Below are positions 1 through 8,399 of a DNA stretch of 54,489 bases, one piece after another (within the stretch, counting starts at the first letter, position 1; every line of letters starts with the position of its first letter). This DNA is from Catenovulum sp. 2E275. GTDB taxonomy: Bacteria > Pseudomonadota > Gammaproteobacteria > Enterobacterales > Alteromonadaceae. Below the pieces are notes generated by a model that was not told the DNA's origin, did not search any database, and worked only from the letters and a program-made list of their open reading frames with translations. Both the position numbers and the translations under genes were made by a program. The stretch lies in contig NZ_JAOPFU010000029.1 of the NCBI RefSeq assembly GCF_025515275.1, positions 1 through 54,489 of the forward strand. The letters are read 5' to 3'.

Positions 1-180
<180 letters not shown>

Positions 181-193
181 GTTAGCTGTATTC
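181..193 (-). other. Interrupted attC: R'' half-site of the distal cassette
   Basis: On the minus strand the sequence after the stop of the 194-598 gene is GAATACAGCTAAC, a core-type half-site (consensus RYYYAAC). It is followed at once by insertion-sequence DNA instead of the rest of the attC hairpin. The 13 bases are the exact reverse complement of 600-612 at the start of the same cassette. This is expected if both halves came together in one attC in the circular form of the cassette. Confidence 0.6.
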
Positions 194-598
194 CTACTCG
201 TAAACAATACTAAATTTGTTAAACCAGCCAAAACTAGCTTCAGATAAATAAACTGTATTTTCAGAGCTACTAGTGATTTTTAAAGTAACGTCATTTAGCC
301 ATTCAACTTTTGGAGCAACATCATTTGAATGCCCTTCCATTGCAAATATATTACCAGATTCATTCATTAAAGCTTCATTTGAAGGCAATATTGATATTTG
401 AGTAGAAAAGCCTGTTGTGGCACCGCAATCTCGTTGAAAGATCACAGCTTTATACTTTGCGTCAGGTGATTGAAATACAGAATGCTCGTAGTTTCCACAC
501 ATATCAGAAAACAAGTACATCATAAATGCAACAAAAGCAGCACTTATAAGTGCTGCTATACCACCCATCCAACATATTATTTTAATAAACAAATTCAT
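194..598 (-). CDS. Cassette-encoded membrane-anchored small protein, unknown function
   Basis: 134 residues. A single hydrophobic segment at about residues 8-30 is followed by a soluble domain with the run CGNYEHSVFQSPDAKYKAV and then FQRDCGATTGFSTQISIL. That domain pattern (SPDGKYKAVxFxRDCGATTxFSTQ) resembles small proteins I associate with the DUF5412 type, but the family name is from memory and not certain. The ATG lies 14 bases after the attC core GTTAGC and the stop lies directly before the next half-site, so the gene fills its cassette as is usual for integron cassettes. The N-in, C-out topology suggests a periplasmic or external domain with two cysteines. Function is unknown. Confidence 0.7.
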   Translation of the reverse strand: MNLFIKIICWMGGIAALISAAFVAFMMYLFSDMCGNYEHSVFQSPDAKYKAVIFQRDCGATTGFSTQISILPSNEALMNESGNIFAMEGHSNDVAPKVEWLNDVTLKITSSSENTVYLSEASFGWFNKFSIVYE

Positions 599-606
599 CG
601 AATACA

Positions 607-675
607 GCTAACGCCCGCATTTGCGGCAAATTGGAGCGCAGCGGAAATTTGTCCGAAACATGCGCTTGTTAGGGC
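607..675 (-). other. Integron attC recombination site (about 69 bp)
   Basis: On the minus strand the site begins GCCCTAACAAGCGCATG and ends GCAAATGCGGGCGTTAGC. The two ends are imperfect inverted repeats: CTAAC, CGCAT and CAAATT are matched in both arms with single offset bases, the usual attC architecture. R'' is CCTAAC and R' is GTTAGC. The TAA stop of the upstream SUKH gene (669-671) sits inside R'', and the ATG of the next gene starts just beyond R'. The recombination point would be between G612 and T611 (minus strand). Confidence 0.8.
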
Positions 676-998
676 TTGCACTTGATGCCGAATTGCTTTG
701 CAAACTCGGGATCTATCCAAGCCGACTCTACTTGGCCAGGCTCTAGTTCCACTTCCTTTGGAGAAGAACACCTAGAAACAAAATCATTTACTGACCCAGA
801 AAGAATTTTGCTCTCTCCTGTTTCGTGATCCCAGAAGCACACAGCCTCGTTAAGGAGAACGAAATAATTACCACAATCGTCCTCTGCAAGGACATTCGAA
901 TTAGATAAAACTTTAGGAAATGGCAGGTTGCCTTTTCGGATTATGCCATACTCAACGCCATTTTCGCTTTTGAAGACTTTACCAAATGCTCGATTCAT
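669..998 (-). CDS. SUKH / SMI1-KNR4-type protein on an integron cassette
   Basis: 109 residues. The middle, AEDDCGNYFVLLNEAVCFWDHE, followed by an L-x-G-S-x-x-DFV stretch, matches the core of the SMI1/KNR4 (SUKH) fold: 'DxxGNxFxL ... VxFWDHE ... SxxDFL'. SUKH proteins are common immunity proteins of polymorphic toxins in bacteria, but no toxin gene is next to this one. The start follows a GTTAGGGC core by a few bases and the stop lies inside the next attC, so it is a complete cassette gene. It lacks the usual N-terminal 30-40 residues of longer SUKH proteins, so it is a short version. Fold assignment is fairly firm; role is inferred. Confidence 0.7.
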   Translation of the reverse strand: MNRAFGKVFKSENGVEYGIIRKGNLPFPKVLSNSNVLAEDDCGNYFVLLNEAVCFWDHETGESKILSGSVNDFVSRCSSPKEVELEPGQVESAWIDPEFAKQFGIKCKP

Positions 999-1003
999 AT
1001 CTG

Positions 1004-1035
1004 AGCCCTAACGAGACTGTAGAAAAACCTATTTT
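1004..1035. mobile_element. Outer end of the first cassette and possible second IS end
   Basis: AGCCCTAAC (1004-1012) is the 5' boundary of the SUKH cassette and is the reverse complement of 668-676 at its other end. Where a neighbouring attC or attI should follow, the sequence is GAGACTGTAGAAAAACC. This resembles an insertion-sequence tip and, in reverse complement, ends AGTCTC like the IS end at 171-178. No transposase remnant follows. It may be a decayed IS end or a deletion scar; confidence is low. Confidence 0.3.
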
Positions 1036-1234
1036 AATAGCTCCGGTTTAGCCACAATCTACTTAATAATTAATTTGATATTTACTTTTACCTATTTTTC
1101 TCAATTTATCAACTAATCGATAAATATCAGATACAAAAGAATAAAGTAAGATCAATTAAAGTAAGATGACACCCACTGTTGTGTCATTGTTATTTTTAAT
1201 CTTTGTTGGCTGCTATTAAATTTTTATCCTGTGA
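1013..1234. other. AT-rich spacer with short repeats
   Basis: There is no gene here. A 10-bp direct repeat AAAGTAAGAT occurs at 1143-1152 and 1158-1167. Overlapping it is a hairpin, ATGACAC (1166-1172) with GTGTCAT (1181-1187) and an 8-base loop. The hairpin lacks a clean U-run on the minus strand but is followed by TTATTTTT on the plus strand. It might weakly terminate transcription, but nothing transcribed towards it on the plus strand is visible. Confidence 0.4.
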
Positions 1235-1744
1235 TTACTTTTGAGAGCTAGCCAATACCTGTTTAATAAATGGCCATTTTTTCTGAGTATACATTTCACG
1301 GTTCTCGGCATAATTGTTAGCTAATTCACGTTTTAATTTCGCATATTGTGTAGCTAAAGAGCTATCTGAACGGAGAAGATCACGAAACTTAATGCGCTCA
1401 TGCCATAATGCGCTTTCATAAGGTATTAGGTGAAGATGATGCGTTCTAAAAGCATCTGATGGTTTGCAAAACCAGTGCATTACCTCAGTTTTATAAGGCC
1501 AATATTCATAACCACTCTCTACCAGAGCATTAATTGCCGGTTTGGATTCAGTTAGCGATTTAACGCCAAACATAATATCAATTACTGGCTTAGCAACCAT
1601 ACCAGAAATGGCTGTACTACCAACATGCTCAATCGTTCCAAATTGCCATTTTCCGGCAACAGCCATCAGCTTTTCTTTTTCGTCTTTAAATTTAGATGGC
1701 CATGAAGGATCATACTCTTCAAGGGTTATTTTTGCTCGACTCAC
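1235..1744 (-). CDS. GrpB family protein (UPF0157), nucleotidyltransferase fold
   Basis: 169 residues, the normal family length. The diagnostic stretch is EHVGSTAISGMVAKPVIDIM at about residues 39-58, matching the GrpB signature (EHVGSTAIPGLxAKPxIDI). It is followed by the conserved HLHLIP motif and W-HERIxFRDxLR. The family has a nucleotidyltransferase-like fold (G-S plus D-x-D-like residues), but its substrate is not established. It stands alone between an AT-rich spacer and the cassette patch. No attC could be recognised on either side, so it is not clearly a cassette, although such genes often travel in accessory DNA. Confidence 0.85.
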   Translation of the reverse strand: MSRAKITLEEYDPSWPSKFKDEKEKLMAVAGKWQFGTIEHVGSTAISGMVAKPVIDIMFGVKSLTESKPAINALVESGYEYWPYKTEVMHWFCKPSDAFRTHHLHLIPYESALWHERIKFRDLLRSDSSLATQYAKLKRELANNYAENREMYTQKKWPFIKQVLASSQK

Positions 1745-2373
1745 TTGATTAACTTTCCCTAGTAGCCCTGTGCCTCATGTATTAAATAGCTTGGGCAAAA
1801 CGTTAGTTTTAGCTTGAAATTAATTGGTGTATTTTATGGATAATCATTTAAAACCGTAAAAGATCATACGCGCTGCCAATGCCAAATATTAGCTTTAATA
1901 TTAAATAATTACCAAACTTGATTGGTTAACTTAATTTTAATCTTCGCTCAATAAAACAAAAAGGGATATTTTCACGCTAAAGCGTGACCTACAGGCAGAG
2001 TTATTTGGCCATTTTTATCGTTATGTTACGGCAAGTTAATTTTAAAAATCTATCGCTAAAAATTTGATAATCGTTAAAACATGCTTTTATTTAAAAATAA
2101 ACGACGAACTGGGTTAAATCAGCTTAATCATCAAACTTAGGTTTAAGTTTGTTAAAACAACTGGCATTTATTTAAACCGATAGAATACTTGATGAGTTTT
2201 AGTCAGTTAACCAAAGTTAATGTTTAAAAATAATGTTTTTTTGATAAACTACTTTTTATAACTAACAGATGCTAAACTTATTTTTTGGATGTAGTCGCTT
2301 TTTTAAAGCTATCTTAATAAGTCTATTTTAACCTTTGTAAAATCCTATGATGAAATAGGAAGGGAGAACCCCT
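1745..2373. other. Long AT-rich intergenic region
   Basis: About 630 bp without a credible gene. It is rich in TTTAAA and TTAAT tracts. The only structured element seen is a short hairpin at 1972-1987, annotated separately. A ribosome-binding site (GGAAGGGAG, 2356-2364) near its right end belongs to the next gene. It could hold a small RNA or the promoter of the 2374 gene, but no specific motif can be defended. Confidence 0.5.
1972..1987. repeat. REP-like palindrome TCACGCT-AA-AGCGTGA
   Basis: A perfect 7-bp stem with a 2-base loop, followed by CCTACAGG. It is GC-rich within an AT-rich spacer, which makes it stand out. It resembles short dispersed palindromes found between genes in marine gammaproteobacteria. 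No second copy was noticed in this window, so its repeat nature is an inference. Confidence 0.4.
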
Positions 2374-2667
2374 TTGTTTGACAGCTCAAATTTAACTTAC
2401 TCGGTCAATAACAGCACCATCGTTTTAAGAGATGATAAAAAAGAACTGTTATTAGTAACGCCACCAAAATATAAAAATATTCATGTTACACGATACAATG
2501 TTGAATTAACTGACATGAAACCAGACAGACGCCCAAATGTAAAAGTGATTTATTTGCATGAAGTGTTTAAACGTGAAAAAACGTTTTTCTTTGTTAAAGC
2601 AGGTGATACCGAATATCAGGTTGATTTAAAGTTTGAAGAAAACCCAATCACACCAATGAAGTTTTAA
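2374..2667 (+). CDS. Conserved-looking 97-residue protein, unknown
   Basis: The start is TTG at 2374, supported by a strong ribosome-binding site GGAAGGGAG about 9 bases upstream. An ATG at 2347 in the same frame is closed two codons later by a TAG, so it cannot be the start. The protein has no signal peptide or membrane segment. It is rich in charged residues, with K-N-I-H-V-T-R-Y-N and D-R-R-P-N-V-K-V stretches that suggest beta strands. I do not recognise a family. It is monocistronic with its own terminator at 2704-2731. The codon use, ribosome-binding site and terminator support a real gene. Confidence 0.7.
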   Translation: MFDSSNLTYSVNNSTIVLRDDKKELLLVTPPKYKNIHVTRYNVELTDMKPDRRPNVKVIYLHEVFKREKTFFFVKAGDTEYQVDLKFEENPITPMKF

Positions 2668-2703
2668 TCAAAAAATCTTAGGTTAAAATAACCAGTTAAC
2701 ATT

Positions 2704-2731
2704 AAAAATGGCTACCGAGGTAGCCATTTTT
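2704..2731. terminator. Bidirectional rho-independent terminator
   Basis: AAAAATGGCTACC pairs perfectly with GGTAGCCATTTTT around a GA loop, with A and T runs on the two sides. It serves the convergent 2374 gene (plus) and the amylase gene (minus, ending 2779). Confidence 0.9.
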
Positions 2732-2778
2732 GTTTCATGTTTTATTAATCTGCCACTTAGGATTAATTGGCAGATTAA

Positions 2779-4878
2779 TTAGTTTGATAAATCGATTAAT
2801 TTAGTTTTCACCTTACCAGCTAAATTATCTACTGTGACTCTGACTTTTTTCGCACTTTGCTGCCAGTTGTTCAGATCAATTTTTGCTCTGTATGGTGGGG
2901 TGAAATCAGTTGCAGCCAGTTTAAATTCACCATCTTTAGTCATGTATTCAGTGGTTACTTTAAGTAATGCTGGCGCTGCATCTGTGGTTTGAGTTTCGCC
3001 AAGTCGGTACTCAATATTAAACAGTTCACTAACCCGTTCATCCACTCCAGCTTGAGTAACCGCTACCGAAGGTAAATTGGCAGGTATAATTTGTGAATCC
3101 GCTTTGTAAATCACAAACCCAAGCGGTGGCACAGTTAAGTTAACCTGATCGTTTTCAGTTTTTAGGGTATCCGTTTTAGCTGAGTCGCTGGCTAACACTA
3201 ATTTGTACTGGGCTGAGGTTGCAGCTAACTGCAAAGTTTTTGGCTGCTTGGCTGAGTTAAAAGCTAACAGGTATTCAACTTGCTCATTAGTGTCAATACG
3301 TGAAAAAGCATATAAGCCAGATGCTTTATCTGCAAAACGATTTAAGTGAATACCACGTCTTAATGCTGTATTTTGTTTATACACTTTTGCAAATTCAGCA
3401 AGCGATTGATAAATCACATGGCTTTCATCAAAGTTATCATCTGCGGTGGTTGCATCTGTGCCCAATAAATTATTGTCGTTATAGCTATCCACTAATGATG
3501 GCATCATATTTTCGCGGGCAGCCTGATCATTACCATCACCGGTAAAACCTTGCTCATCACCGTAATAAACCACTGGAATACCACGAGCAAAATACATAAA
3601 TGCGTGAGTTAAAATACTGCGCTGTGTTTTTTCAGCTTCGCTGGCATCGGCAAAATTGTTATTTAAGAATAATCCAATTCGCCCCATGTCGTGGTTACCA
3701 ATAAAGGTAAGTAGCTCATCTGCGCTGCTGTCTTCATCATTATAATAATCGTCATCATCAAATAATTTAGTGAGCTTTTGTGGACTACCATGATTAGCAA
3801 ATACATCATCTGCGTTGCCTTGCAAACCAAAATCTAAAATAGCTGGCATTTTTCCAACTGTGGTAAAGCGGCTTAAAAATGCAGGATCGCCATCATACAC
3901 TTCACCAAAAATATGGAAGTTAGGAATACCCTCTTTGTGGGCGTGTTCCATTATTGCCGGTGAAAATACTTGCCAGAATGACATATCGACGTGTTTAACC
4001 GTGTCCACTCTAAAGCCGTCTGGTTTAAACTCTGAAACAATATGTTTATAGATATCAATAAATCCATCGACGACAGCTTGCTGACGGGTATCTAAATCAT
4101 CTAACCCTGAAAAGTCACCATAAACTGCGCTTTCGCCCTGCCAGAAGCTATCACCCTGATTATTGTAATATTTAGGATCATTTAACCAAGCTGGTGTTTT
4201 AACGGTTTCCTGACCTTTAGGAATAAAAGGCGTATATTTATCGCCACTTTGGGTTTGTTCAATGGTTTTGTATTTACACTCGTATGAGCTTGAATCTAAA
4301 TGTCGGCCTTGTTCATCGTGACATTCACGGTAGCGGATAACATCAGCGGTATGGTTGGTGATAATATCAAAAAAGACTTTTATGCCTCTTTGGTGCGCTT
4401 TATCTATTAGCGATTTTAAATCTTTATTGCCACCTAGATGCGGATCAATTTCACTAAAATCGACAATCCAATAACCGTGATAACCTGAGCTATCGCCCTG
4501 TACTGCGCGGTTTCTTAAAATAGGTGTCATCCAAATAGCTGTAATGCCCATATTTTCCAGATAATCTAGCTTTTGCTCTAACCCTTTTAAATCACCACCG
4601 TGATAATAAGCTTTGTTGTCTGGTTTAAAACCACCGTAAGAAATTGGCTTATTTTTATCTCCGAGATCATTTGATTTATCGCCATTTTCAAATCTGTCTG
4701 GTAATACAAAATAAAAAATATCGTCCCGCACATCACGGTTTAAATAATCTTGATAAATATTATGGGTGGTTTGATTAGCGCTGGTTGGTTCAGTAGGTTG
4801 GGTTTTAGATGCACCGCAACCGGTAAGAGCAAAGCCAACTGCCAGACTGACAGCCGTAATAAAATTTTGTTTTAACAT
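2779..4878 (-). CDS. Lipoprotein alpha-amylase, GH13 family
   Basis: Hydrolyses alpha-1,4-glucans, probably at the cell surface or in the periplasm. ATG 4878 is chosen because AGGA lies 8-9 bases upstream and because it gives a standard lipoprotein signal (MLKQ...ALTGC, lipidated Cys21). A longer frame from TTG 4902 exists but spoils this. All four GH13 regions are present: DIITNH (about 171-176), GFRVD with nucleophile Asp292, GEV with acid/base Glu326, and NHD with Asp397. The C-terminal 150 residues look like beta-sandwich domains. The length of 699 residues is normal for cell-bound GH13 enzymes. It lies downstream of pyrC but behind its own operator-like palindromes (4956-4987), so it is probably independently regulated by malto-oligosaccharides. 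The exact subfamily and product range cannot be read. Confidence 0.9.
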   Translation of the reverse strand: MLKQNFITAVSLAVGFALTGCGASKTQPTEPTSANQTTHNIYQDYLNRDVRDDIFYFVLPDRFENGDKSNDLGDKNKPISYGGFKPDNKAYYHGGDLKGLEQKLDYLENMGITAIWMTPILRNRAVQGDSSGYHGYWIVDFSEIDPHLGGNKDLKSLIDKAHQRGIKVFFDIITNHTADVIRYRECHDEQGRHLDSSSYECKYKTIEQTQSGDKYTPFIPKGQETVKTPAWLNDPKYYNNQGDSFWQGESAVYGDFSGLDDLDTRQQAVVDGFIDIYKHIVSEFKPDGFRVDTVKHVDMSFWQVFSPAIMEHAHKEGIPNFHIFGEVYDGDPAFLSRFTTVGKMPAILDFGLQGNADDVFANHGSPQKLTKLFDDDDYYNDEDSSADELLTFIGNHDMGRIGLFLNNNFADASEAEKTQRSILTHAFMYFARGIPVVYYGDEQGFTGDGNDQAARENMMPSLVDSYNDNNLLGTDATTADDNFDESHVIYQSLAEFAKVYKQNTALRRGIHLNRFADKASGLYAFSRIDTNEQVEYLLAFNSAKQPKTLQLAATSAQYKLVLASDSAKTDTLKTENDQVNLTVPPLGFVIYKADSQIIPANLPSVAVTQAGVDERVSELFNIEYRLGETQTTDAAPALLKVTTEYMTKDGEFKLAATDFTPPYRAKIDLNNWQQSAKKVRVTVDNLAGKVKTKLIDLSN

Positions 4879-4955
4879 ATTAGTCATCCTAAAAAAGCAC
4901 AATGCCAGATTACCTGTTACTAAAATGTTACTTTTATTTTAAATAAACACCAAAT

Positions 4956-4987
4956 ACATACGTATGCAAAACCCTGCATACGTATGT
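4956..4987. promoter_or_regulatory. Twin palindromes, probable LacI-type operator of the amylase gene
   Basis: The 10-bp palindrome CATACGTATG occurs twice (4957-4966 and 4977-4986), with centres exactly 20 bp apart, i.e. two helical turns. Together they form a 13-bp inverted repeat around AAACCC. A central CpG in a palindrome is typical of LacI-family operators. It lies about 80-120 bp upstream of the amylase start and just after the pyrC stop. It could instead act as a pyrC terminator, but it lacks a U-run on the minus strand. Confidence 0.55.
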
Positions 4988-4998
4988 GAAAAAGCAAT

Positions 4999-6036
4999 TT
5001 AGGCGGTTTTCAGCTTCCAGTTAACGGTTTGGCCAGCAAAAAACGGTACAATCGGGTTACCGTTTGGCAAAATAATTTGCTCAGGGATCTGCCATTCTTC
5101 TTTAACTAAAGTCACTTTTCCGCTATTGCGCGGTAAACCATAAAAATCTGCACCATTTAAGCTGGCAAATCCTTCCAGTTTATCAAGCGCGTCTAGCTCA
5201 TCAAAAACCTGAGCGTATAACTCTAAAGCGCTCCATGCACTGTAACAACCGGCACAGCCACAAGCTGACTCTTTGCGGTGTTTTTCATGCGGGGCTGAAT
5301 CTGTCCCTAAAAAGAATTTTTTAGAGCCGGATTTAACTGCTGCGCGTAACGCTTGTTGATGTGTATTACGTTTTAACACAGGTAAGCAATAATTATGTGG
5401 GCGTACGCCACCAACCAATAAATCGTTACGGTTAAGCATTAAATGCTGTGGTGTAATAGTTGCGCCAACATTATCACCGGCTTCACTGACAAATTGTGCT
5501 GCATCGGCTGTTGTAATATGTTCGGCAACAATTTTTAAATGCGGAAATTTTGCGACTATTTTGCTTAAATGCTCATCAATAAATACTTTTTCACGATCAA
5601 AAATATCAACTTCATGACGAGTCACTTCACCGTGAATTAACAGCAATAAACCTTCTTCGGCCATAGTTTCAAATACCGGATACATAGCCTCTAGCGCACT
5701 TACCGCGGCATCAGAGTTAGTCGTTGCTCCAGCAGGGTAAAGTTTGCAGGCAATCACACCGGCTTGTTTAGCTGCGCGAATATCTTCGCTGCTGGTATTG
5801 TTAGTTAAATACAAAGTCATTAATGGTTCAAACTGGCTGCCGGCTGGGCGCGCAGCTAAAATACGCTGTTTATAATCCATCGCCATTTGTGCAGTGGTTA
5901 CCGGCGGTACTAGGTTAGGCATCACAATTGCTCTGGCAAAGCAGCGGGCGGTAGCTGGTACAGTTTCCGGTAACATATCGCCATCACGAAAATGTAAATG
6001 CCAGTCATCCGGCGTTGTAATTGTAATTTGATTCAT
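4999..6036 (-). CDS. pyrC: Dihydroorotase (class II)
   Basis: Third step of pyrimidine synthesis: cyclisation of N-carbamoyl-aspartate to dihydroorotate in the cytoplasm. 345 residues, as in E. coli. The binuclear zinc site is complete: HLH (His13, His15), carboxylated Lys98 in ACKLYPAG, His135 in LIHGEV, His173 in AEHIT and catalytic Asp246 in [15 protein letters not shown] cysteine pattern follows APH, as is usual in the gammaproteobacterial enzyme. It follows tldD by 49 bp on the same strand, so it may share the mreB-to-tldD transcript or have its own promoter in that gap. Nothing is unusual apart from its position next to tldD. Confidence 0.97.
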   Translation of the reverse strand: MNQITITTPDDWHLHFRDGDMLPETVPATARCFARAIVMPNLVPPVTTAQMAMDYKQRILAARPAGSQFEPLMTLYLTNNTSSEDIRAAKQAGVIACKLYPAGATTNSDAAVSALEAMYPVFETMAEEGLLLLIHGEVTRHEVDIFDREKVFIDEHLSKIVAKFPHLKIVAEHITTADAAQFVSEAGDNVGATITPQHLMLNRNDLLVGGVRPHNYCLPVLKRNTHQQALRAAVKSGSKKFFLGTDSAPHEKHRKESACGCAGCYSAWSALELYAQVFDELDALDKLEGFASLNGADFYGLPRNSGKVTLVKEEWQIPEQIILPNGNPIVPFFAGQTVNWKLKTA

Positions 6037-6085
6037 CTAATTTTAATCTCTCATTCTTTAATCATATGTTGGCTAAGTTTGGTGA

Positions 6086-7528
6086 TTAACCTGTACCACC
6101 AACCACTAACTCGTCCACTTTGACCGTTGGCTGACCAACGCCAACAGGTACACTCTGGCCGTCTTTACCGCATACGCCAACACCTAAATCTAACTCTAAG
6201 TCGTTACCAACCATTGAGATTTTATTCATTGCATCTGGCCCGTTACCAATTAAAGTAGCGCCTTTAATGGGCGCGGTAATTTTGCCGTCTTCAATTAAAT
6301 AAGCTTCAGAGGTCGAAAATACAAATTTACCCGAGGTAATATCAACCTGACCACCACCAAAGTTAGGTGCATAAATGCCCTTTTTAACCGAGGCAATAAT
6401 TTCTTGCGGATCGCTTTGTCCGGGTAACATATAAGTATTGGTCATTCGAGGCATAGGTAAATGGGCATAGGTTTCGCGGCGGCCATTGCCGGTTGGCGCA
6501 ACGCCCATTAAGCGGGCATTCATTTTGTCCTGCATGTAGCCTTTAAGCACACCGTTTTCAATTAATACATTGTATTGACTGTTCACCCCTTCATCATCCA
6601 CATTGAGTGAACCGCGGCGATTTGCCAAGGTGCCGTCATCCACGATAGTACATAATTCAGAGGTCACTTTTTGCCCCATACTATTACTGTAAGTAGACGA
6701 TTTTTTACGGTTAAAATCGCCCTCTAACCCATGCCCGACCGCTTCGTGTAATAATACACCCGGCCAACCCGCACCAAGCACAACTGGCATAGTTCCGGCT
6801 GGGGCTGCAATGGCTTCTAAATTAACTAATGCTTGCTTAACTGCTTGTTTAGCATATTGGCTGTATCTTGCTTCGCCTGAGTGGCTGGCTTCAAAAAAAT
6901 AGGCATAATCAGTGCGGCCACCGCCACCACAACTACCGCTTTCACGACGACCATTTTGCTCAACCAAAACCGTACAATTTAACCGAACTAACGGACGCTG
7001 ATCGGTTGCTAAAGTACCATCACTGGCTGCAATTAATACTTCCTCGTAAACGGCTGAAATACTGGCATTAACCTGTACAACTCGCGGATCTTCTGCTCTG
7101 GCAATTTGCTCAATATCTTTAAGCAACTGTACTTTTTGCTCTGGCGTTAGGCTAGAAAACGGATTAACCCCCAAATAAATTGGTTTAGCTTGAGTTTGTT
7201 TTAAAACAGCAATCTTAAAATCTGAGGTTTGGCTGCTAATACCTCGCGCTGCATCTGCGGCTTTGGCAAGTGCGGCTGAGCTAATTTCATCGGCATAAGC
7301 AAAACCAGTTTTTTCACCATCTACGGCTCTAACCCCAACACCGCGTTCAATATTAAATGAACCATCTTTGACGATTCCGTCTTCTAAAACCCAGGATTCG
7401 TGTAAGCTCGATTGAAAAAATAAATCGGCATAATCAAGCTTACGCTGATGCATAAACGCTAAGTTTTTTTCAAGTTCAGTTAAATCCAACTGACTTTGTG
7501 ATAATAAATTATCTGTAACTGAATTCAT
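6086..7528 (-). CDS. tldD: Metalloprotease TldD
   Basis: Catalytic zinc subunit of the TldD/TldE (PmbA) peptidase, which degrades unfolded peptides and matures microcin-like peptides. 480 residues, normal length. The HExxxH zinc motif HEAVGH is at 261-266, followed by [11 protein letters not shown]. The C-terminal glycine-rich [15 protein letters not shown] ending is typical. The TldE partner is not in this window. It starts 8 bp after the amidase gene stops, within the conserved rng-yhdP-tldD order, and is almost certainly co-transcribed with it. Confidence 0.97.
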   Translation of the reverse strand: MNSVTDNLLSQSQLDLTELEKNLAFMHQRKLDYADLFFQSSLHESWVLEDGIVKDGSFNIERGVGVRAVDGEKTGFAYADEISSAALAKAADAARGISSQTSDFKIAVLKQTQAKPIYLGVNPFSSLTPEQKVQLLKDIEQIARAEDPRVVQVNASISAVYEEVLIAASDGTLATDQRPLVRLNCTVLVEQNGRRESGSCGGGGRTDYAYFFEASHSGEARYSQYAKQAVKQALVNLEAIAAPAGTMPVVLGAGWPGVLLHEAVGHGLEGDFNRKKSSTYSNSMGQKVTSELCTIVDDGTLANRRGSLNVDDEGVNSQYNVLIENGVLKGYMQDKMNARLMGVAPTGNGRRETYAHLPMPRMTNTYMLPGQSDPQEIIASVKKGIYAPNFGGGQVDITSGKFVFSTSEAYLIEDGKITAPIKGATLIGNGPDAMNKISMVGNDLELDLGVGVCGKDGQSVPVGVGQPTVKVDELVVGGTG

Positions 7529-7536
7529 GGATTGTC

Positions 7537-8352
7537 TTACTTAAATTTTCTGTGTTGTAAATTAGGCATTTTGGCTCTGGTTTGAGTCACTTTACTTAAA
7601 TGAATTTGACTCTCCATTATGCCTGCCTGCTCTGCATGTTGGTGAATAATTTCGCCCCAAGGATCAATCAACATTGAATGACCAAAAGTATGACGACCAT
7701 TTTGATGCTCACCGGTTTGATTGGCCGCCACCACAAAACACTGATTTTCTATTGCTCTGGCGCGCATTAATGTTTGCCAATGGGCGCATCCTGTAACATA
7801 AGTAAATGCACTTGGAATACAAATAATATCCGCACCTTGCAATTGCATTAATCTAAATAATTCAGGAAAACGAACATCGTAGCATATTGCCAGCCCAACT
7901 TTCGCAAAAGGGGTATCAACCACAACCACTTTGTCACCTGCAAGCGTATTATCGCTTTCACGATACTGCCCAGTTTTATCTGCAACATCGGCATCAAATA
8001 AATGTATTTTATTATATCTGGCTTGAATATGCCCGTCTGGCGAAAATAATAAACAAGCGGCACTGTATAGCTGGGTTTGAGGATTTTTAATCGGCATACT
8101 GCCAGCCACCAGCCATAAATCGTATTTTTTAGCATTGTGCGCTAAAAAGTTTTGAATCGGCCCATTACCATAATCTTCGGCTATCTGCCCCATTGCACCG
8201 GTAAAACCACCAAAGCTGGCAAAACACTCAGGCAGCACCACTAATTTATGCCCTTGCGCTTTAATCTGCGAAAATTGCTGAGATAACCAGAGCAGGTTGT
8301 CTTCCACACTCACTTTGGAGTTCATTTGAATGCTGGTAACTGAGATGTCCAT
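7537..8352 (-). CDS. Carbon-nitrogen hydrolase (Nit-type amidase)
   Basis: Nitrilase-superfamily amidase, probably of the Nit1/Nit2 type that repairs deaminated glutathione or hydrolyses omega-amides. 271 residues. The catalytic Glu-Lys-Cys triad is visible: Glu42 in LPECF, Lys115 in YNKIHLFD and Cys157 in [14 protein letters not shown]. The CYDxRFPELFR sequence is characteristic of the Nit branch and separates it from true nitrilases. It sits between yhdP and tldD, an arrangement seen in several marine gammaproteobacteria but not in E. coli. The precise substrate is inferred from the family. Confidence 0.9.
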   Translation of the reverse strand: MDISVTSIQMNSKVSVEDNLLWLSQQFSQIKAQGHKLVVLPECFASFGGFTGAMGQIAEDYGNGPIQNFLAHNAKKYDLWLVAGSMPIKNPQTQLYSAACLLFSPDGHIQARYNKIHLFDADVADKTGQYRESDNTLAGDKVVVVDTPFAKVGLAICYDVRFPELFRLMQLQGADIICIPSAFTYVTGCAHWQTLMRARAIENQCFVVAANQTGEHQNGRHTFGHSMLIDPWGEIIHQHAEQAGIMESQIHLSKVTQTRAKMPNLQHRKFK

Positions 8353-8399
8353 TAAAACCTCATTAATTTGATCATTTTGCGACTCACAAAATCATCCGA

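Noticed and set aside
470-685. 71-residue plus-strand frame over the cassette boundary
   Set aside because: It crosses an attC and runs opposite to both cassette genes; no ribosome-binding site or recognisable protein.
1235-1744. GrpB gene as a third integron cassette
   Set aside because: No core site or attC-like hairpin could be found at either end.
3300-4051. Two plus-strand frames inside the amylase gene
   Set aside because: They are antisense shadows of a GH13 gene with intact motifs.
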